Source: Kutzneria chonburiensis | GTDB taxonomy: Bacteria; Actinomycetota; Actinomycetes; Mycobacteriales; Pseudonocardiaceae | NCBI RefSeq assembly: GCF_028622115.1 | Contig: NZ_CP097263.1 | Span: 9,931,501 to 9,995,500 of the forward strand | Reading direction: 5' to 3' | DNA length: 64,000 nucleotides | Part shown: in pieces, positions 1-8,987 of the stretch | Layout: the number at the start of each line of letters is the position of its first letter | Position numbering within the stretch: the first letter of the stretch is position 1 | Program-made: the position numbers and the translations under genes | Notes under the pieces: model-generated | What the model was told of the DNA's origin: nothing | Databases searched by the model: none | Seen by the model: the letters and a program-made list of their open reading frames with translations, nothing else

Positions 1-386
1 CCGATCGCCGTCGGGGAGATGCGGTCCGGCCCGGCGTTGACCAGGCTCGGGTCGACCGACAGCGCGTCGACGCCGGCCGAGGCCGAGGTGGGCAGCGGAG
101 CGTTGCCGGGCTCGGAATCGATGATGACGTGGCGGTTCTGGTCGGTCAGCACGATCCGCCGGCCGAGCTCCTGCGCCAGCACCGTCACCTGCTGGCCGAC
201 GCCGTCCCAGCTCGGGTGCCGGGCCGCGTAGCCGACCAGGTCGTCGTAGATCTGGTTGCCGGAGCTGATGGCCTGCCCCTGCTCCTGCTGGATGGCCACG
301 CTGGTGGTCTGGATGGCCAGCCAGGCCGTGGCCGCGATGGAACAGGCGGCGACCACAATGGACAGTGCCAGCAGCCGGGTCAGCAC
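1..386 (-). CDS. Sensor histidine kinase, N-terminal part (partial at left edge)
   Basis: Only the first 128 or so residues lie in the window. The GTG start shares one base with the TAG stop of the response regulator, so the two are translationally coupled. Residues 4-24 form a hydrophobic membrane segment (LLALSIVVAACSIAATAWLA), followed by a hydrophilic extracytoplasmic stretch (QQEQGQAISSGNQIYDDLV onward) typical of the sensor loop of a two-TM histidine kinase. The kinase core is beyond the edge. It is inferred to phosphorylate the OmpR-type regulator upstream and to respond to an envelope signal, probably linked to the divergent ABC pump operon. Confidence 0.8.
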   Translation of the reverse strand, partial: MLTRLLALSIVVAACSIAATAWLAIQTTSVAIQQEQGQAISSGNQIYDDLVGYAARHPSWDGVGQQVTVLAQELGRRIVLTDQNRHVIIDSEPGNAPLPTSASAGVDALSVDPSLVNAGPDRISPTAI

Positions 387-1078
387 TAGGGCCTCTCCTC
401 GGCGGTCAGCTTGTAGCCGACCCCGTACACGGTGACCAGCCGGACCGGGCGGCGCGGGTCGGGCTCGATCTTCTTGCGCAGGTTCATCACGTGCACGTCG
501 ATCGTGCGGTCGGTGATGTAGCGGTCGAAACCGTGCAGGCGGGCCAGCAGCTGCTGCCGGGTGAACACCCGGTCCGGTTGCCCGGCAAGGGTTTCCAGCA
601 GCAGGAACTCGCCGGGCGTGCACTCGACCCGCCGGCCGTCGCTGGTCACGATGTGCCGTCCGGGATCGATGACGATGGGGCCGACCCGCAGCAGCTCGTC
701 CGGCTCGGCCGCGCGCCGGCCGCGGCGCAGCAGGGTCCGCACCCGGGCGACGAGCTCGCGTGGGCTGAACGGCTTGGTCATGTAGTCGTCGGCGCCCAGG
801 TCCAGGCCGAGCAGCAGATCGTCCTCGGTGGACCGCGCGGTCAGCATCAGCACCAGCACGTCCGATTCGGACCGCAGCACCCTGATCACGTCCAGACCGT
901 CCACTTTGGGCATCATGACGTCCAGCACCAGCAGGTCGGGCCGGCTGGCCCGGACCGTGTCGATCGCGGCCCGGCCGTCGCCGACCACGACAACCGTGTG
1001 TCGCTCACGCTCGAGATAGCGGCGGACCAGCTCCGCCTGCTTCTCGTCGTCCTCGGCCAGCACGATGTGGGCGCACAT
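386..1078 (-). CDS. OmpR/PhoB-family response regulator
   Basis: A 230-residue two-domain regulator of normal family length. The receiver domain has the acidic pair D10/D11, phospho-acceptor D53 in LLVLDVMMP and the conserved Lys of DDYMTKPFSP near residue 103. The C-terminal winged helix (about 130-228) ends with the typical RPVRLVTVYGVGYKLT. The ATG start is the first in frame after the divergent intergenic region. It precedes and overlaps its kinase gene and is divergent from a lipoprotein/ABC efflux operon 78 bases away, so control of that operon is the natural inference. No operator was identified with confidence. Confidence 0.93.
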   Translation of the reverse strand: MCAHIVLAEDDEKQAELVRRYLERERHTVVVVGDGRAAIDTVRASRPDLLVLDVMMPKVDGLDVIRVLRSESDVLVLMLTARSTEDDLLLGLDLGADDYMTKPFSPRELVARVRTLLRRGRRAAEPDELLRVGPIVIDPGRHIVTSDGRRVECTPGEFLLLETLAGQPDRVFTRQQLLARLHGFDRYITDRTIDVHVMNLRKKIEPDPRRPVRLVTVYGVGYKLTAEERP

Positions 1079-1156
1079 GGCACCGATGATAGTTCCGCCA
1101 CGCGGAAGCCACCGGATCCTGACAAGTTCCACACAACCGTCGGTGATGGTGTCGGC

Positions 1157-1690
1157 ATGAGCAAACTCCTCGGCCTGGCGGCGCTGGCCGTGGTGTTGGG
1201 CGCATGCTCGACGACCGCCCCGCCGCCACCGCAGGTCGCGTCCATCGAAGGCGGCAGCGCCGCGCCGACCACCAGCGCCACGAGTGTGGCCGGCCGTCCG
1301 CAGTGGCGGCTGGACAGCACCGACGAGGAGGTCAAGAAGCTCTGGTTCGCCTATTACGCCTGCCTGGGCGAACACGGGCACAAGATGATCCCGGAGCGGG
1401 GGTCGCCGGACCAGAACAGCCACACGCCGCAGGACAAGGCGGCCGAGGACGCCTGCCTGCACACGATGCCGCTGGAGCCGGACGAGCTGGACAAGTCCAA
1501 GAACCCGCACTTCCTCGACGACTACCACGTGTACATGAAGTGCCTGACCGACAAGGGGATGCGGGTGCACGCCATCGACCCGTTCGGCACCGGCTGGACC
1601 TTCGACGACGGCGTCACGCAGACCTTGTCCAACGACCAGCAGATCAAGGTCGAGCACGACTGCCAGGCCCAGTCGTTCGCCAACCACTGA
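1157..1690 (+). CDS. Secreted lipoprotein of unknown function
   Basis: 177 residues starting MSKLLGLAALAVVLGACS, a clear lipoprotein signal peptide with lipobox LGAC (Cys about 17). The mature part has a Thr/Ser/Pro-rich linker, then a soluble domain with four spaced Cys (YACLGEHG, EDACLHT, YMKCLTD, EHDCQAQ) that could form two disulfides outside the membrane. It is the first gene of the operon with the adaptor, ATPase and permease (13 bases to the next start). Small four-Cys lipoproteins of this kind are common in actinomycete MacB-like operons, but I do not recognise a named family. Substrate or signal capture for the pump is a guess from position. Confidence 0.8.
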   Translation: MSKLLGLAALAVVLGACSTTAPPPPQVASIEGGSAAPTTSATSVAGRPQWRLDSTDEEVKKLWFAYYACLGEHGHKMIPERGSPDQNSHTPQDKAAEDACLHTMPLEPDELDKSKNPHFLDDYHVYMKCLTDKGMRVHAIDPFGTGWTFDDGVTQTLSNDQQIKVEHDCQAQSFANH

Positions 1691-1703
1691 AGGAGAACGG
1701 GAA

Positions 1704-2771
1704 GTGGCAGCGCAGGGCCGCCGTCGGGCGGTGATCGGGATCGCCGTGCTGGTCGTGGTGGTCGGCACGGTGCTGGGGGTGGCGTGGATCGACTCCCGAC
1801 ACGGCTCGTCGGCCGCCGTCACCGCTCCGCCTTTGGCATCGACCGTGGAAGTCAAGCGGATGGACCTGACCAACGGGCAGTCCTTCGGTGGCACGCTGGG
1901 CTTCGGCGCGCCGCAGACGGTGAAGGGTGCCGGGGCGGGCGTGGTGACGAAACTGCCGGCGGTGGGGGACATCGCGGCGCAGGGCAAGGCGTTGTACTGG
2001 GTCAACGACAAGCCGGTTCCCGTCTTCTTCGGTGACACACCGCTGTTCCGCAAGCTCGACGGGCCCACACTGAAGGGGGCTGATGTCGCCGTGGTGGCGG
2101 CCAACCTGAAGGCGTTGGGGTACAGCGTCGGTGTGGTGGCGGCGAAGGATCCGTCGTTCACGCCGGCTCTTGCGGCGGCGTTGAAGAAGTGGCAGAAGAG
2201 CGTCGGTCTGGACGACACCGGCACGCTGGATGTCGGTCAGGTGATGGTGCTTTCCGGCCCGATGCGGGTGAATTCCGTGACGGCCCAGTTGGGTGATGCG
2301 GTCACGGGTGACCTGTTGTCCGTGACGTCGACCAAGAAGGTCGTCACCATGCCGGTGGATGCCACCGAGGTCGGGCAGATCAAGACCGGCGCGGCGGTGA
2401 CGATCATGCGGCCGGACAACAAGACCGTTTCGGCCGAGGTGACCGCCATTTCGACCACTGTGGACGGTGGCGGCAAGGATCAGACTGCCAGTGGGCCGCC
2501 CAAGCTCGCCGTCACGGTGACGCCGGACGATCCGTCCACTTTGGCCGATCTGGACGCCGCGTCCGTGCAGGTTCAGGTGACCACTTCGGTCCACAAGGCA
2601 GTGTTGGCCGTGCCGGTCGGCGCGCTGGTGGCGTTGCGGGAGGGTGGTTACGCCGTGCAGACGCCCGACGGCAAATACCTGGCCGTGCAGACCGGGATGT
2701 TCGCCAACGGCATGGTGGAGGTCAGCGGCAACGGGGTCGCCGAGGGGCTGAAAGTGGTGACCACGTCGTGA
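1704..2771 (+). CDS. Membrane-anchored periplasmic-adaptor (HlyD/MacA-like) protein with peptidoglycan-binding-like domain
   Basis: 355 residues from a GTG preceded by AGGAGAACGGG. Residues 9-29 are a signal anchor. Next comes a lipoyl/barrel-sandwich-like part ([22 protein letters not shown]), then a helical insert resembling the PG_binding_1 fold (LKALGYSVG...[19 protein letters not shown]), then beta-barrel and membrane-proximal domains ([40 protein letters not shown]). Gram-positive adaptors of this layout couple an ABC exporter to the cell wall. The stop overlaps the ATPase GTG by four bases. Role: adaptor of the MacB-like transporter encoded by the next two genes. Confidence 0.88.
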   Translation: MAAQGRRRAVIGIAVLVVVVGTVLGVAWIDSRHGSSAAVTAPPLASTVEVKRMDLTNGQSFGGTLGFGAPQTVKGAGAGVVTKLPAVGDIAAQGKALYWVNDKPVPVFFGDTPLFRKLDGPTLKGADVAVVAANLKALGYSVGVVAAKDPSFTPALAAALKKWQKSVGLDDTGTLDVGQVMVLSGPMRVNSVTAQLGDAVTGDLLSVTSTKKVVTMPVDATEVGQIKTGAAVTIMRPDNKTVSAEVTAISTTVDGGGKDQTASGPPKLAVTVTPDDPSTLADLDAASVQVQVTTSVHKAVLAVPVGALVALREGGYAVQTPDGKYLAVQTGMFANGMVEVSGNGVAEGLKVVTTS

Positions 2772-3451
2772 CTCCGGTGCTGGAGTTGGCCAACGTCAGC
2801 AAGCACTATCCGGGCGTCACCGCGTTGGACTCGGTGTCGCTGGAGATCGAATCCGGTGAACTCGTCGCCATCGTCGGGCCTTCGGGTTCGGGCAAGTCGA
2901 CCATGCTCAACATCATCGGCACCCTGGACCTGCCGTCCGAGGGCACGGTCCGGCTCGGCGGCCTGGACGTGACGACGTTGTCCGACCGTCGGCTGTCGGC
3001 GTTGCGTGGGCGATGGCTCGGCTTTGTGTTCCAACAGTTCCATCTCACCGACGGGCTGACCGCCGCACAGAACGTCGCCACCGGGCTGCTCTATGCCGGC
3101 GTGCCGCGGCGGCAGCGCCGCGATATGGCTTTGGACGCACTGGACCGGGTTGGGCTGGCCCATCGGGTCGACCATCTGCCGCAACAGCTTTCCGGCGGTG
3201 AGCGGCAGCGGGTGGCCATTGCTCGGGCCGTGGTCAACGATCCCGCGCTCGTGTTGGCCGACGAGCCGACCGGCGCGCTGGACACCGTGAACGGGCAGGC
3301 TGTGCTGGAGTTGTTGCGGCGCTTGAACGATGACGGCACCACCATCGCCGTGATCACGCACGACCGGGACATCGCCGCCGGCCTGCCGCGGCGCGTCGAG
3401 ATGCGTGACGGCCGGCTGGTCGCGGACACCCGTGCCGGGAGCCTGGTGTGA
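2768..3451 (+). CDS. ABC transporter ATPase, MacB/LolD type
   Basis: 227 residues with a full ATPase motif set: Walker [10 protein letters not shown] (about 37-45), Q-loop in VFQQFHL, signature LSGGERQR (about 141), Walker [14 protein letters not shown] and switch His in ITHDRD. The short single-domain layout and [15 protein letters not shown] are typical of the MacB/LolD group that works with FtsX-like permeases by mechanotransmission rather than ordinary transport. The GTG start overlaps the adaptor stop and its own stop overlaps the permease GTG by four bases, so all three are coupled. Likely exports or clears a peptide, antibiotic or lipoprotein substrate. Confidence 0.95.
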   Translation: MTPVLELANVSKHYPGVTALDSVSLEIESGELVAIVGPSGSGKSTMLNIIGTLDLPSEGTVRLGGLDVTTLSDRRLSALRGRWLGFVFQQFHLTDGLTAAQNVATGLLYAGVPRRQRRDMALDALDRVGLAHRVDHLPQQLSGGERQRVAIARAVVNDPALVLADEPTGALDTVNGQAVLELLRRLNDDGTTIAVITHDRDIAAGLPRRVEMRDGRLVADTRAGSLV

Positions 3452-4656
3452 CAACTCTGGACACCCACCCCGTTCGGCTGTCGTTCGGCGATGTGCTCCG
3501 GCTCGGGCTGCTCGGCGTCAGCAGCCGCAAGATGCGCACTGTGTTGTCGGCGCTGGGAATTTCCATCGGCATCGCCACCATGGTGATCGTCACCAGCATT
3601 CCCGCGTCCAGCCAGCAGGCGCTGCTCGATCAGCTGACCGCCTTGGGCACCAACCTGTTGCGGGCCGAGCCGCAGCAGACGCAGGGCAATCCCGTGCTGC
3701 TGCCCGAGGACGCCATGGGCATGGTCAAGCGGATCGGGCCGGTGACCGCGGCCGCGCAGGTCGCCAACGCGCACAAGTCCGTGCACCGCAACGACAAGAT
3801 CGACCCCAACGCCGACTCGGGGTTGACCGTGTTGGCCAGCAGCACCAACCTGTTGTCGGCGGTCAACGGCTCGATGCACGTCGGCAGGTTCCTCGACGAC
3901 GCCAGTGCCAACTTCCCGACCGTCGTGCTCGGATCCGTTGCCGCGTCCCGACTTGGCTTTGTTGACCTGGTTCCGGGCCAGCAGCCGCCGCAGGTCTACA
4001 TCGGCACGCAGTGGTTCACCGTGATCGGCATCCTCAACCCGATGCCGTTGAACCCCGATCTTGAACGGGCCGTGCTGGTCGGGTGGGGCGCGGCCAAGCA
4101 GGTGTTGGGCTTCGACGGGCATCCGACCGTCGTCTACGTGAAGGCCGACGAGGACGCCATCCAGGACGTCCGGGCCGTGCTCGGGCCGACTTTGTATCCG
4201 CAGCTGCCCGGCCTCGTGCAGGTGTCGCGACCGTCCGATGCCTTGGCCGCCAAGCAGGAGACCAGGACCACCTTCTCCGGTCTGTTCCTCGGGCTGGCCG
4301 GTGTCGCGTTGCTCGTCGGCGGCGTCGGCGTGGCCAACACCATGGTCATCTCCGTGTTGGAGCGCCGCCGGGAGATCGGTCTGCGGCGGGCGCTCGGCGC
4401 CACCCGTGGCCAGATCCGTGGCCAGTTCCTCACCGAGGCCGCTGTTCTCTCGGGTCTCGGCGGTCTCGCCGGCACCCTCATCGGCGTCGTCGCCACCCTC
4501 GCGTACACCGGATACCAGGGCTGGCCCGTGATCATTCCCTTCGCCGCCCTCGGCGGCGGGCTCGCCGGGGCCGTGCTCATCGGCGTGCTCGCCGGCATCT
4601 ATCCGTCCGTCCGGGCCGCTCGGCTCACCCCGACCCAGGCGCTCGCCGCGCCGTGA
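3448..4656 (+). CDS. FtsX/MacB-like ABC transporter permease
   Basis: 402 residues. One TM segment near the N-terminus (about 30-50), a long extracytoplasmic MacB-type domain (about 55-270), then three C-terminal TM segments beginning [20 protein letters not shown]. The cytoplasmic coupling stretch [20 protein letters not shown] and the terminal [12 protein letters not shown] are diagnostic of the FtsX-like family. It completes the lipoprotein-adaptor-ATPase-permease operon. A second, related permease is cut by the right edge of the window (63772-64000). Confidence 0.94.
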   Translation: MTTLDTHPVRLSFGDVLRLGLLGVSSRKMRTVLSALGISIGIATMVIVTSIPASSQQALLDQLTALGTNLLRAEPQQTQGNPVLLPEDAMGMVKRIGPVTAAAQVANAHKSVHRNDKIDPNADSGLTVLASSTNLLSAVNGSMHVGRFLDDASANFPTVVLGSVAASRLGFVDLVPGQQPPQVYIGTQWFTVIGILNPMPLNPDLERAVLVGWGAAKQVLGFDGHPTVVYVKADEDAIQDVRAVLGPTLYPQLPGLVQVSRPSDALAAKQETRTTFSGLFLGLAGVALLVGGVGVANTMVISVLERRREIGLRRALGATRGQIRGQFLTEAAVLSGLGGLAGTLIGVVATLAYTGYQGWPVIIPFAALGGGLAGAVLIGVLAGIYPSVRAARLTPTQALAAP

Positions 4657-4713
4657 CATTAGGGGTTCTTACCGAACCGCCGAAAGCGGTCGTTCCCGTG
4701 TTGGACTGTTCCC

Positions 4714-5415
4714 ATGGCCTTCGACGACCTTCGCGCGCTGTTCGTCAACTGCACGCTCAAGCGGTCCCCCGAGATCAGCAACACCGACGGGCTGATCGAC
4801 ATCAGCAGCGGCATCATGGCCCGCAACGGCGTCACCGTCGAGGTGTTGCGGGCCATCGACCACGACATCGCCGTCGGCGTGTGGCCCGACATGACCGAGC
4901 ACGGCTGGGCCACCGACGCCTGGCCGGCGCTCTACGAGAAGGTGCTCGCCGCCGACATCCTCGTGCTGTGCGGGCCCATCTGGCTCGGCGACAACAGCTC
5001 CGAGATGAAGAAGGTCATCGAGCGCCTCTACGCGTGTTCACATCTGTTGAACGCTTCCGGCCAGTACGCCTATTACGGCCGGGTCGGCGGCTGTCTCATC
5101 ACCGGCAACGAGGACGGCATCAAGCACTGCGCGATGAACGTGCTCTACAGCCTCCAGCACCTCGGCTACACCGTTCCGCCCCAGGCCGACGCCGGCTGGA
5201 TCGGCGAGGCCGGTCCCGGTCCGTCCTATCTGGACCCCGGTTCCGGTGGGCCCGAGAACGACTTCACCAACCGCAACACGACCTTCATGACGTGGAACCT
5301 CATGCACATGGCTCGGATGCTCAAGGACGCCGGCGGCATCCCCGCCCACGGCAACCAGCGTTCCGAATGGGACGCCGGCGCCCGCTTCGACTTCCAGAAC
5401 CCCGAGTACCGCTGA
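4714..5415 (+). CDS. Flavodoxin-family NAD(P)H-dependent oxidoreductase
   Basis: 233 residues starting at ATG. The fold of NADPH-dependent FMN reductases is visible: strand LRALFVNCTLKRSPEISNTD forms the phosphate loop for FMN, and ILVLCGPIWLGDNSSEMKKV matches the second flavin-contact loop (P-I/T-x-W-x-G). It ends with a Tyr/His-rich tail. It probably transfers electrons from NAD(P)H to quinones or other small acceptors in the cytoplasm. It sits 57 bases after the permease operon and may be transcribed with it or alone. The substrate cannot be told from sequence. Confidence 0.85.
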   Translation: MAFDDLRALFVNCTLKRSPEISNTDGLIDISSGIMARNGVTVEVLRAIDHDIAVGVWPDMTEHGWATDAWPALYEKVLAADILVLCGPIWLGDNSSEMKKVIERLYACSHLLNASGQYAYYGRVGGCLITGNEDGIKHCAMNVLYSLQHLGYTVPPQADAGWIGEAGPGPSYLDPGSGGPENDFTNRNTTFMTWNLMHMARMLKDAGGIPAHGNQRSEWDAGARFDFQNPEYR

Positions 5416-5448
5416 CCCGTTTCGAGCCGCCCCCGAATCAATCCAACC

Positions 5449-5559
5449 AGATCAACCTGGCAACGCCGGCCGGCCGAGGTCGACCACGATCGCCGCGACG
5501 GGGGTTCCCAGGTTCGCCGAGTAGGCTGGAAAACGGGGGCTGCTCAGCGCAGTTGATCT
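5449..5559. repeat. 111-base dispersed repeat, copy A, with 8-base terminal inverted repeats
   Basis: The element starts AGATCAAC and ends GTTGATCT, perfect 8-base inverted ends. A second copy of the same length lies at 10979-11089 in opposite orientation. Hand alignment gives about 93 of 111 positions identical with no gaps, including a 32-base block containing GCCGAGTAGGCTGGAAAAC. Weaker similarity continues about 25 bases outward at one edge (GAGCC...ATCCAACC). It lies between the flavodoxin gene and the GMC oxidoreductase and encodes no obvious gene. Confidence 0.85.
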
Positions 5560-5652
5560 CGATGTGAGCGGGGTCGGTTCCTTTGCCGCACTTGGTTGCC
5601 TGATCGATCGGCCTGGGCGTCGATGATGTTCGAGCTGGCTAGCATCGGCGGT

Positions 5653-7206
5653 ATGGAGTCCTTTGACTACGTGGTCATCGGCGCCGGCAGCGCCGGGTGT
5701 GTGCTGGCGAACCGGCTGACGGAGGACGGCGAGACCCGGGTCCTGCTGCTGGAAGCCGGTGGATCGGACGACGTGGTCGAGGTGCAGATGCCGGGGGCTT
5801 GGTCGGCGCTGCTCGACACGGAACGGGACTGGGCCTACACGTCGATGCCGCTGGCGACTACGGGCCGCGCGGTGAACGTGCCGCGGGGGCGAATGCTGGG
5901 CGGCTCGTCGTCGATCAACGCGATGATCTACATCCGCGGCAACCGAGCCGACTACGACGGCTGGCGCGACGAGTTCGGGGCCAAGGGCTGGGGGTACGAC
6001 GACGTGCTGCCCTACTTCGTGAAAGCGGAGAGCAATGCGCGGCTGGCGGGCCCCTGGCACGGCGCGGACGGACCGCTCCGCGTGGAGGACCCGCTCTACA
6101 CGCATCCCCTGAGCCGCGACTGGGTCGGGGCGGCGGTCGACTGGGGACTCGCGGACAACAAAGACTTCAACGGGGCGACGCAGACCGGCGCAGGGCTGTA
6201 CCAACTCACCTGCCGCGACGGGCGGCGCTGGTCGGTCGCGGACGCCTACCTGCACCCGGTGGCCGATCGCGCGAACCTCACCGTACGCACCGAGGCCACG
6301 GTGACGCGGATCCTGATCGAGAAGGGTGCCGCGACCGGGGTCGTCTACCGCAGGGCCGGAGTCGAGCAGACGGTCCGGGCCGACGGCGAGGTGCTGCTCT
6401 GTGCCGGAGCCATCGCGTCGCCGCAACTGCTGATGCTGTCCGGCGTCGGCCCCGCCGAGCACCTGCGTGAACACGGCATTGAAGTGCTGCTCGACGCGCC
6501 GGCGGTCGGTACGGGCCTCCAGGATCACGCCTCGGCGCCGCTGGTCTGGAACACCCACGGCGCGACCGACCAACGCGACCTCGCCGAAAGCGAAGAGGCG
6601 CTGGCCCAATGGGTGAGCGACCGCCGCGGGCCGCTGACCTCGAACATCGCCGAGGCGGCACTGTTCTTCTCCACCACCGGATCGGCGGTGCCTGACATCC
6701 AGGTCCACGCCGGCGCCACCACCTTCTGGGACGACGGCCGGGGACACTCCGACCAACCCGGTGCCGGTGCGACGGTCACGCTTCTCACCCCGGAGTCACG
6801 GGGCGAGGTCCGGCTGCGGTCGGCCGAACCGACGGACCACCCGAACATCGACTTCCGGTTCTACGAGCACCGAACCGACCTGGAGACGTTGATCACCGGT
6901 CTGGAGATGGTGCTCGACATCGCCGGACACGAACCGCTGGCGTCGCACCTGACCGGACCGCTGCTGCTGAACACCGCCACACCGGACCGCGCCCAGTTGG
7001 CCGAGTACGTGCGGCGCTACACCCAAACGCTCTACCACCCGGTCGGCACGTGCGCGATGGGCGCGGTGGTCGATCCGCGGCTACGGGTCCGTGGTGTCGA
7101 CAATCTGCGCGTCGTCGACGCTTCCGTGATGCCGGCGGTGGTCCGCGGCAACACCAACGCCCCGGTGGTGATGATCGCGGAGAAGGCGGCGGACCTGATC
7201 AAGTGA
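5653..7206 (+). CDS. GMC-family flavoprotein oxidoreductase (choline dehydrogenase-like)
   Basis: 517 residues from the ATG of MESFDYVVIGAGSAG; the dinucleotide fold begins right at the N-terminus, so longer starts are not needed. FAD-binding GxGxxG (GAGSAG), GMC signature 1 region PRGRMLGGSSSINAMIYIRG, signature 2 region GAIASPQLLMLSGVGP, and C-terminal catalytic region YHPVGTCAMG with NTNAPVVMIAEKAADLI. The FAD-linked enzyme oxidises an alcohol to an aldehyde or ketone in the cytoplasm; the substrate is unknown. The stop is only 4 bases from the converging MarR gene stop. Confidence 0.93.
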   Translation: MESFDYVVIGAGSAGCVLANRLTEDGETRVLLLEAGGSDDVVEVQMPGAWSALLDTERDWAYTSMPLATTGRAVNVPRGRMLGGSSSINAMIYIRGNRADYDGWRDEFGAKGWGYDDVLPYFVKAESNARLAGPWHGADGPLRVEDPLYTHPLSRDWVGAAVDWGLADNKDFNGATQTGAGLYQLTCRDGRRWSVADAYLHPVADRANLTVRTEATVTRILIEKGAATGVVYRRAGVEQTVRADGEVLLCAGAIASPQLLMLSGVGPAEHLREHGIEVLLDAPAVGTGLQDHASAPLVWNTHGATDQRDLAESEEALAQWVSDRRGPLTSNIAEAALFFSTTGSAVPDIQVHAGATTFWDDGRGHSDQPGAGATVTLLTPESRGEVRLRSAEPTDHPNIDFRFYEHRTDLETLITGLEMVLDIAGHEPLASHLTGPLLLNTATPDRAQLAEYVRRYTQTLYHPVGTCAMGAVVDPRLRVRGVDNLRVVDASVMPAVVRGNTNAPVVMIAEKAADLIK

Positions 7207-7210
7207 GCCG

Positions 7211-7702
7211 TCAGGACCAGGCGGCATCGGGTGTCGCGACGGCGGGCTCGCCACCGGCCTCGGCGAAGGCCGACAGGGCGTCGACCAGGCCGACGCGCGT
7301 CGGCTCCGGCATCCGGGCGACGATCTTGGCGATCTCCTTGCGGCGGCGGGCGGTGACCTGGCGCACCACCCGTCGCCCCTCGGCGGTGAGCTCGATGACG
7401 ATCTCCCGCCGCGACGCCGGATTGGTCTCCCGCACGACCATGCCGGCGGCGACCAGGCGGTCGACCATGCGGCTCGCGGTGGACGGGTTGACCCCGAGCT
7501 GGTCGGCCAGCGCGGCGTGCTTGACCGCGCCGACGGAGTTCAGGATCACCAACAGCCGGAACTGGGCCAGCGTGATCGTCTCGTCCACGGCGGCGATGGA
7601 CCGGGCGGACACCGCGACCAGCAGCCGCGAGGCCGTGAGAACGGCGTCGGTGACGGCGTCGACATCCGTGGACTCGGCGAGTTCGCCCGGTGTGCGCGGC
7701 AT
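7211..7702 (-). CDS. MarR-family transcriptional regulator
   Basis: 163 residues with winged-helix core ITLAQFRLLVILNSVG, recognition region LADQLGVNPSTASRMVDRLV and wing GMVVRETNPASRREIVIELT. Length and order fit MarR dimers. It is the second gene after a FAD monooxygenase on the same strand, 55 bases away, and a 13-base palindrome (TTGCATAGTGCAA) lies just upstream of that monooxygenase. The inferred role is repression of the monooxygenase-marR unit, relieved by a phenolic or similar ligand. Confidence 0.92.
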   Translation of the reverse strand: MPRTPGELAESTDVDAVTDAVLTASRLLVAVSARSIAAVDETITLAQFRLLVILNSVGAVKHAALADQLGVNPSTASRMVDRLVAAGMVVRETNPASRREIVIELTAEGRRVVRQVTARRRKEIAKIVARMPEPTRVGLVDALSAFAEAGGEPAVATPDAAWS

Positions 7703-7757
7703 GCCACCAGTGTGCCTCAGGCCCGTGCGAACAGTGCGAACGTGTGCGGGGCGCGCC

Positions 7758-8852
7758 TCAGGCACTCCCGGACAAAGCGGGCACGGCGTCCCGAATCGCG
7801 ATCTGCCAGCGGGTGGTCGGGGCGACCCAGCCGGCCGCGCGCCGACCGGCCCGCTGCACCTGCCGCACCGTGGGCAGCAATCCCTGCTGGTACGCCGCCA
7901 TGCCGGTACGGAGATCCACGGACCGGACCAGCGAGTCGGCCAGCCGGAAGGCACCTAGCAGTGCTAGCGACGCGCCGTGACCGGCGAGCGCGGAGACGGC
8001 CGCGGCGGCGTCGCCGACGAGCACGGTCCGCCCCACGTGCCAGGTGGCCAGCTCGACCTGCGACACGGGCGCGTGGTGCAGATTTTCCGGGCAGTGCGCG
8101 AGGGCCCGGTCGACCACCCACCCCATGCCGGCGCAGCGGTCGCGCACCTCGGCGACGGGATCAGTGGGGGAGCGGTCGCCGCGGTGCACGAGGAACGCGG
8201 CGATGCGACCGTCGGCGGTCCGGCTGAACCCGGCCTGCCGGTCGGCCAGGCTGAGCACCTTCAACTCCGTGCCGAGACGCCGGCCGAGGTCGTCGTCCCG
8301 AAACAGGAAGGTCGAGCAGTGCTGGCCGAGCGGCCGCACGTACAGGCGGTCCGGCCCGAACACCAGCCGCCGCACGGTCGAGTGCAGGCCGTCCGCGCCG
8401 ATCAGGGCGTCGGTGGCGTGCACGCTGCCGTCGGACAGCTTCACCCTCATCGGCCCGTCGCCGTCTTCGACGGCCTTGACTTCGACGCCTCGCAGCACCT
8501 GCACGCGTGACGGCAGCGCCGCGATCAACGCCGCCTCCAGGTCGCCGAGCATGATCGTCAGCAGTCGTCCGCGCAGCAGGGTGGCCGTCGCGAGATAGCT
8601 GACGGTGGCCAGGGTGCCGCCGTCCTGGTCGACGTACACGATGGCCGGGATGTGGCGCCGCCGGGCGTTCAGTGTGGGCAGCACGCCCATCCGGTCGAGC
8701 ACGTCGTAGCCGGCGCCGCCGACGTCGAGCAGGTGCGCGGCGTCGCGGGGCTGCTCGTCGCGATCGACGAGCAGCACGTCCCAACCGTGCCGGCCGAGCC
8801 ACCACGCCGTGGTCAGCCCGGCCACCCCGGCGCCGCACACGAGCACCCGCAT
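7758..8852 (-). CDS. FAD-dependent monooxygenase (PHBH/TetX-like)
   Basis: 364 residues. N-terminal FAD Rossmann motif VLVCGAGVAGLTTAWWLG with E/D-type strand end LLVDRDE. The DG motif region is ALIGADGLHSTVRRLVFG, and the second FAD contact is RTVLVGDAAAAVSALAGHGASLAL, matching the GDAAH..P..G region although the usual Pro is absent. These enzymes hydroxylate aromatic or polyketide-type substrates with NAD(P)H and O2. The gene precedes a MarR regulator, an arrangement common in xenobiotic-inducible systems. The substrate is not recognisable. Confidence 0.9.
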   Translation of the reverse strand: MRVLVCGAGVAGLTTAWWLGRHGWDVLLVDRDEQPRDAAHLLDVGGAGYDVLDRMGVLPTLNARRRHIPAIVYVDQDGGTLATVSYLATATLLRGRLLTIMLGDLEAALIAALPSRVQVLRGVEVKAVEDGDGPMRVKLSDGSVHATDALIGADGLHSTVRRLVFGPDRLYVRPLGQHCSTFLFRDDDLGRRLGTELKVLSLADRQAGFSRTADGRIAAFLVHRGDRSPTDPVAEVRDRCAGMGWVVDRALAHCPENLHHAPVSQVELATWHVGRTVLVGDAAAAVSALAGHGASLALLGAFRLADSLVRSVDLRTGMAAYQQGLLPTVRQVQRAGRRAAGWVAPTTRWQIAIRDAVPALSGSA

Positions 8853-8886
8853 TGCCCCTCCGGTCCGTTTTGTCGAGCCCTGAGTC

Positions 8887-8899
8887 TTGCATAGTGCAA
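8887..8899. promoter_or_regulatory. Candidate MarR operator TTGCA-TAG-TGCAA
   Basis: A perfect 5-base inverted repeat with a 3-base spacer, 35 bases upstream of the monooxygenase start. Size and symmetry fit a MarR dimer, and a MarR gene is the next gene in the same unit. Assignment is from position and symmetry only. Confidence 0.5.
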
Positions 8900-8953
8900 C
8901 AGTCGGTGGCGGTAGAATGGCTCACGACGCGGGACTCCTCGGGCAGCGTAGGC

Positions 8954-8967
8954 TGCGAACGTTTGCA
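8954..8967. promoter_or_regulatory. Candidate LacI-type operator TGCGAACGTTTGCA
   Basis: A 14-base near-perfect palindrome (one mismatched pair) with the central CG typical of LacI/GalR operators. It ends 20 bases before the start of the dehydrogenase at 8988, which is followed by a LacI-family gene on the same strand. Confidence 0.55.
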
Positions 8968-8987
8968 CACCGCCGTTGAGGAGTGTC

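Noticed and set aside
386-2224. Very long minus-strand open frame (over 600 codons) across the lipoprotein and adaptor genes
   Set aside because: Only its last 230 codons are the response regulator. The rest is an antisense shadow caused by high GC at third positions.
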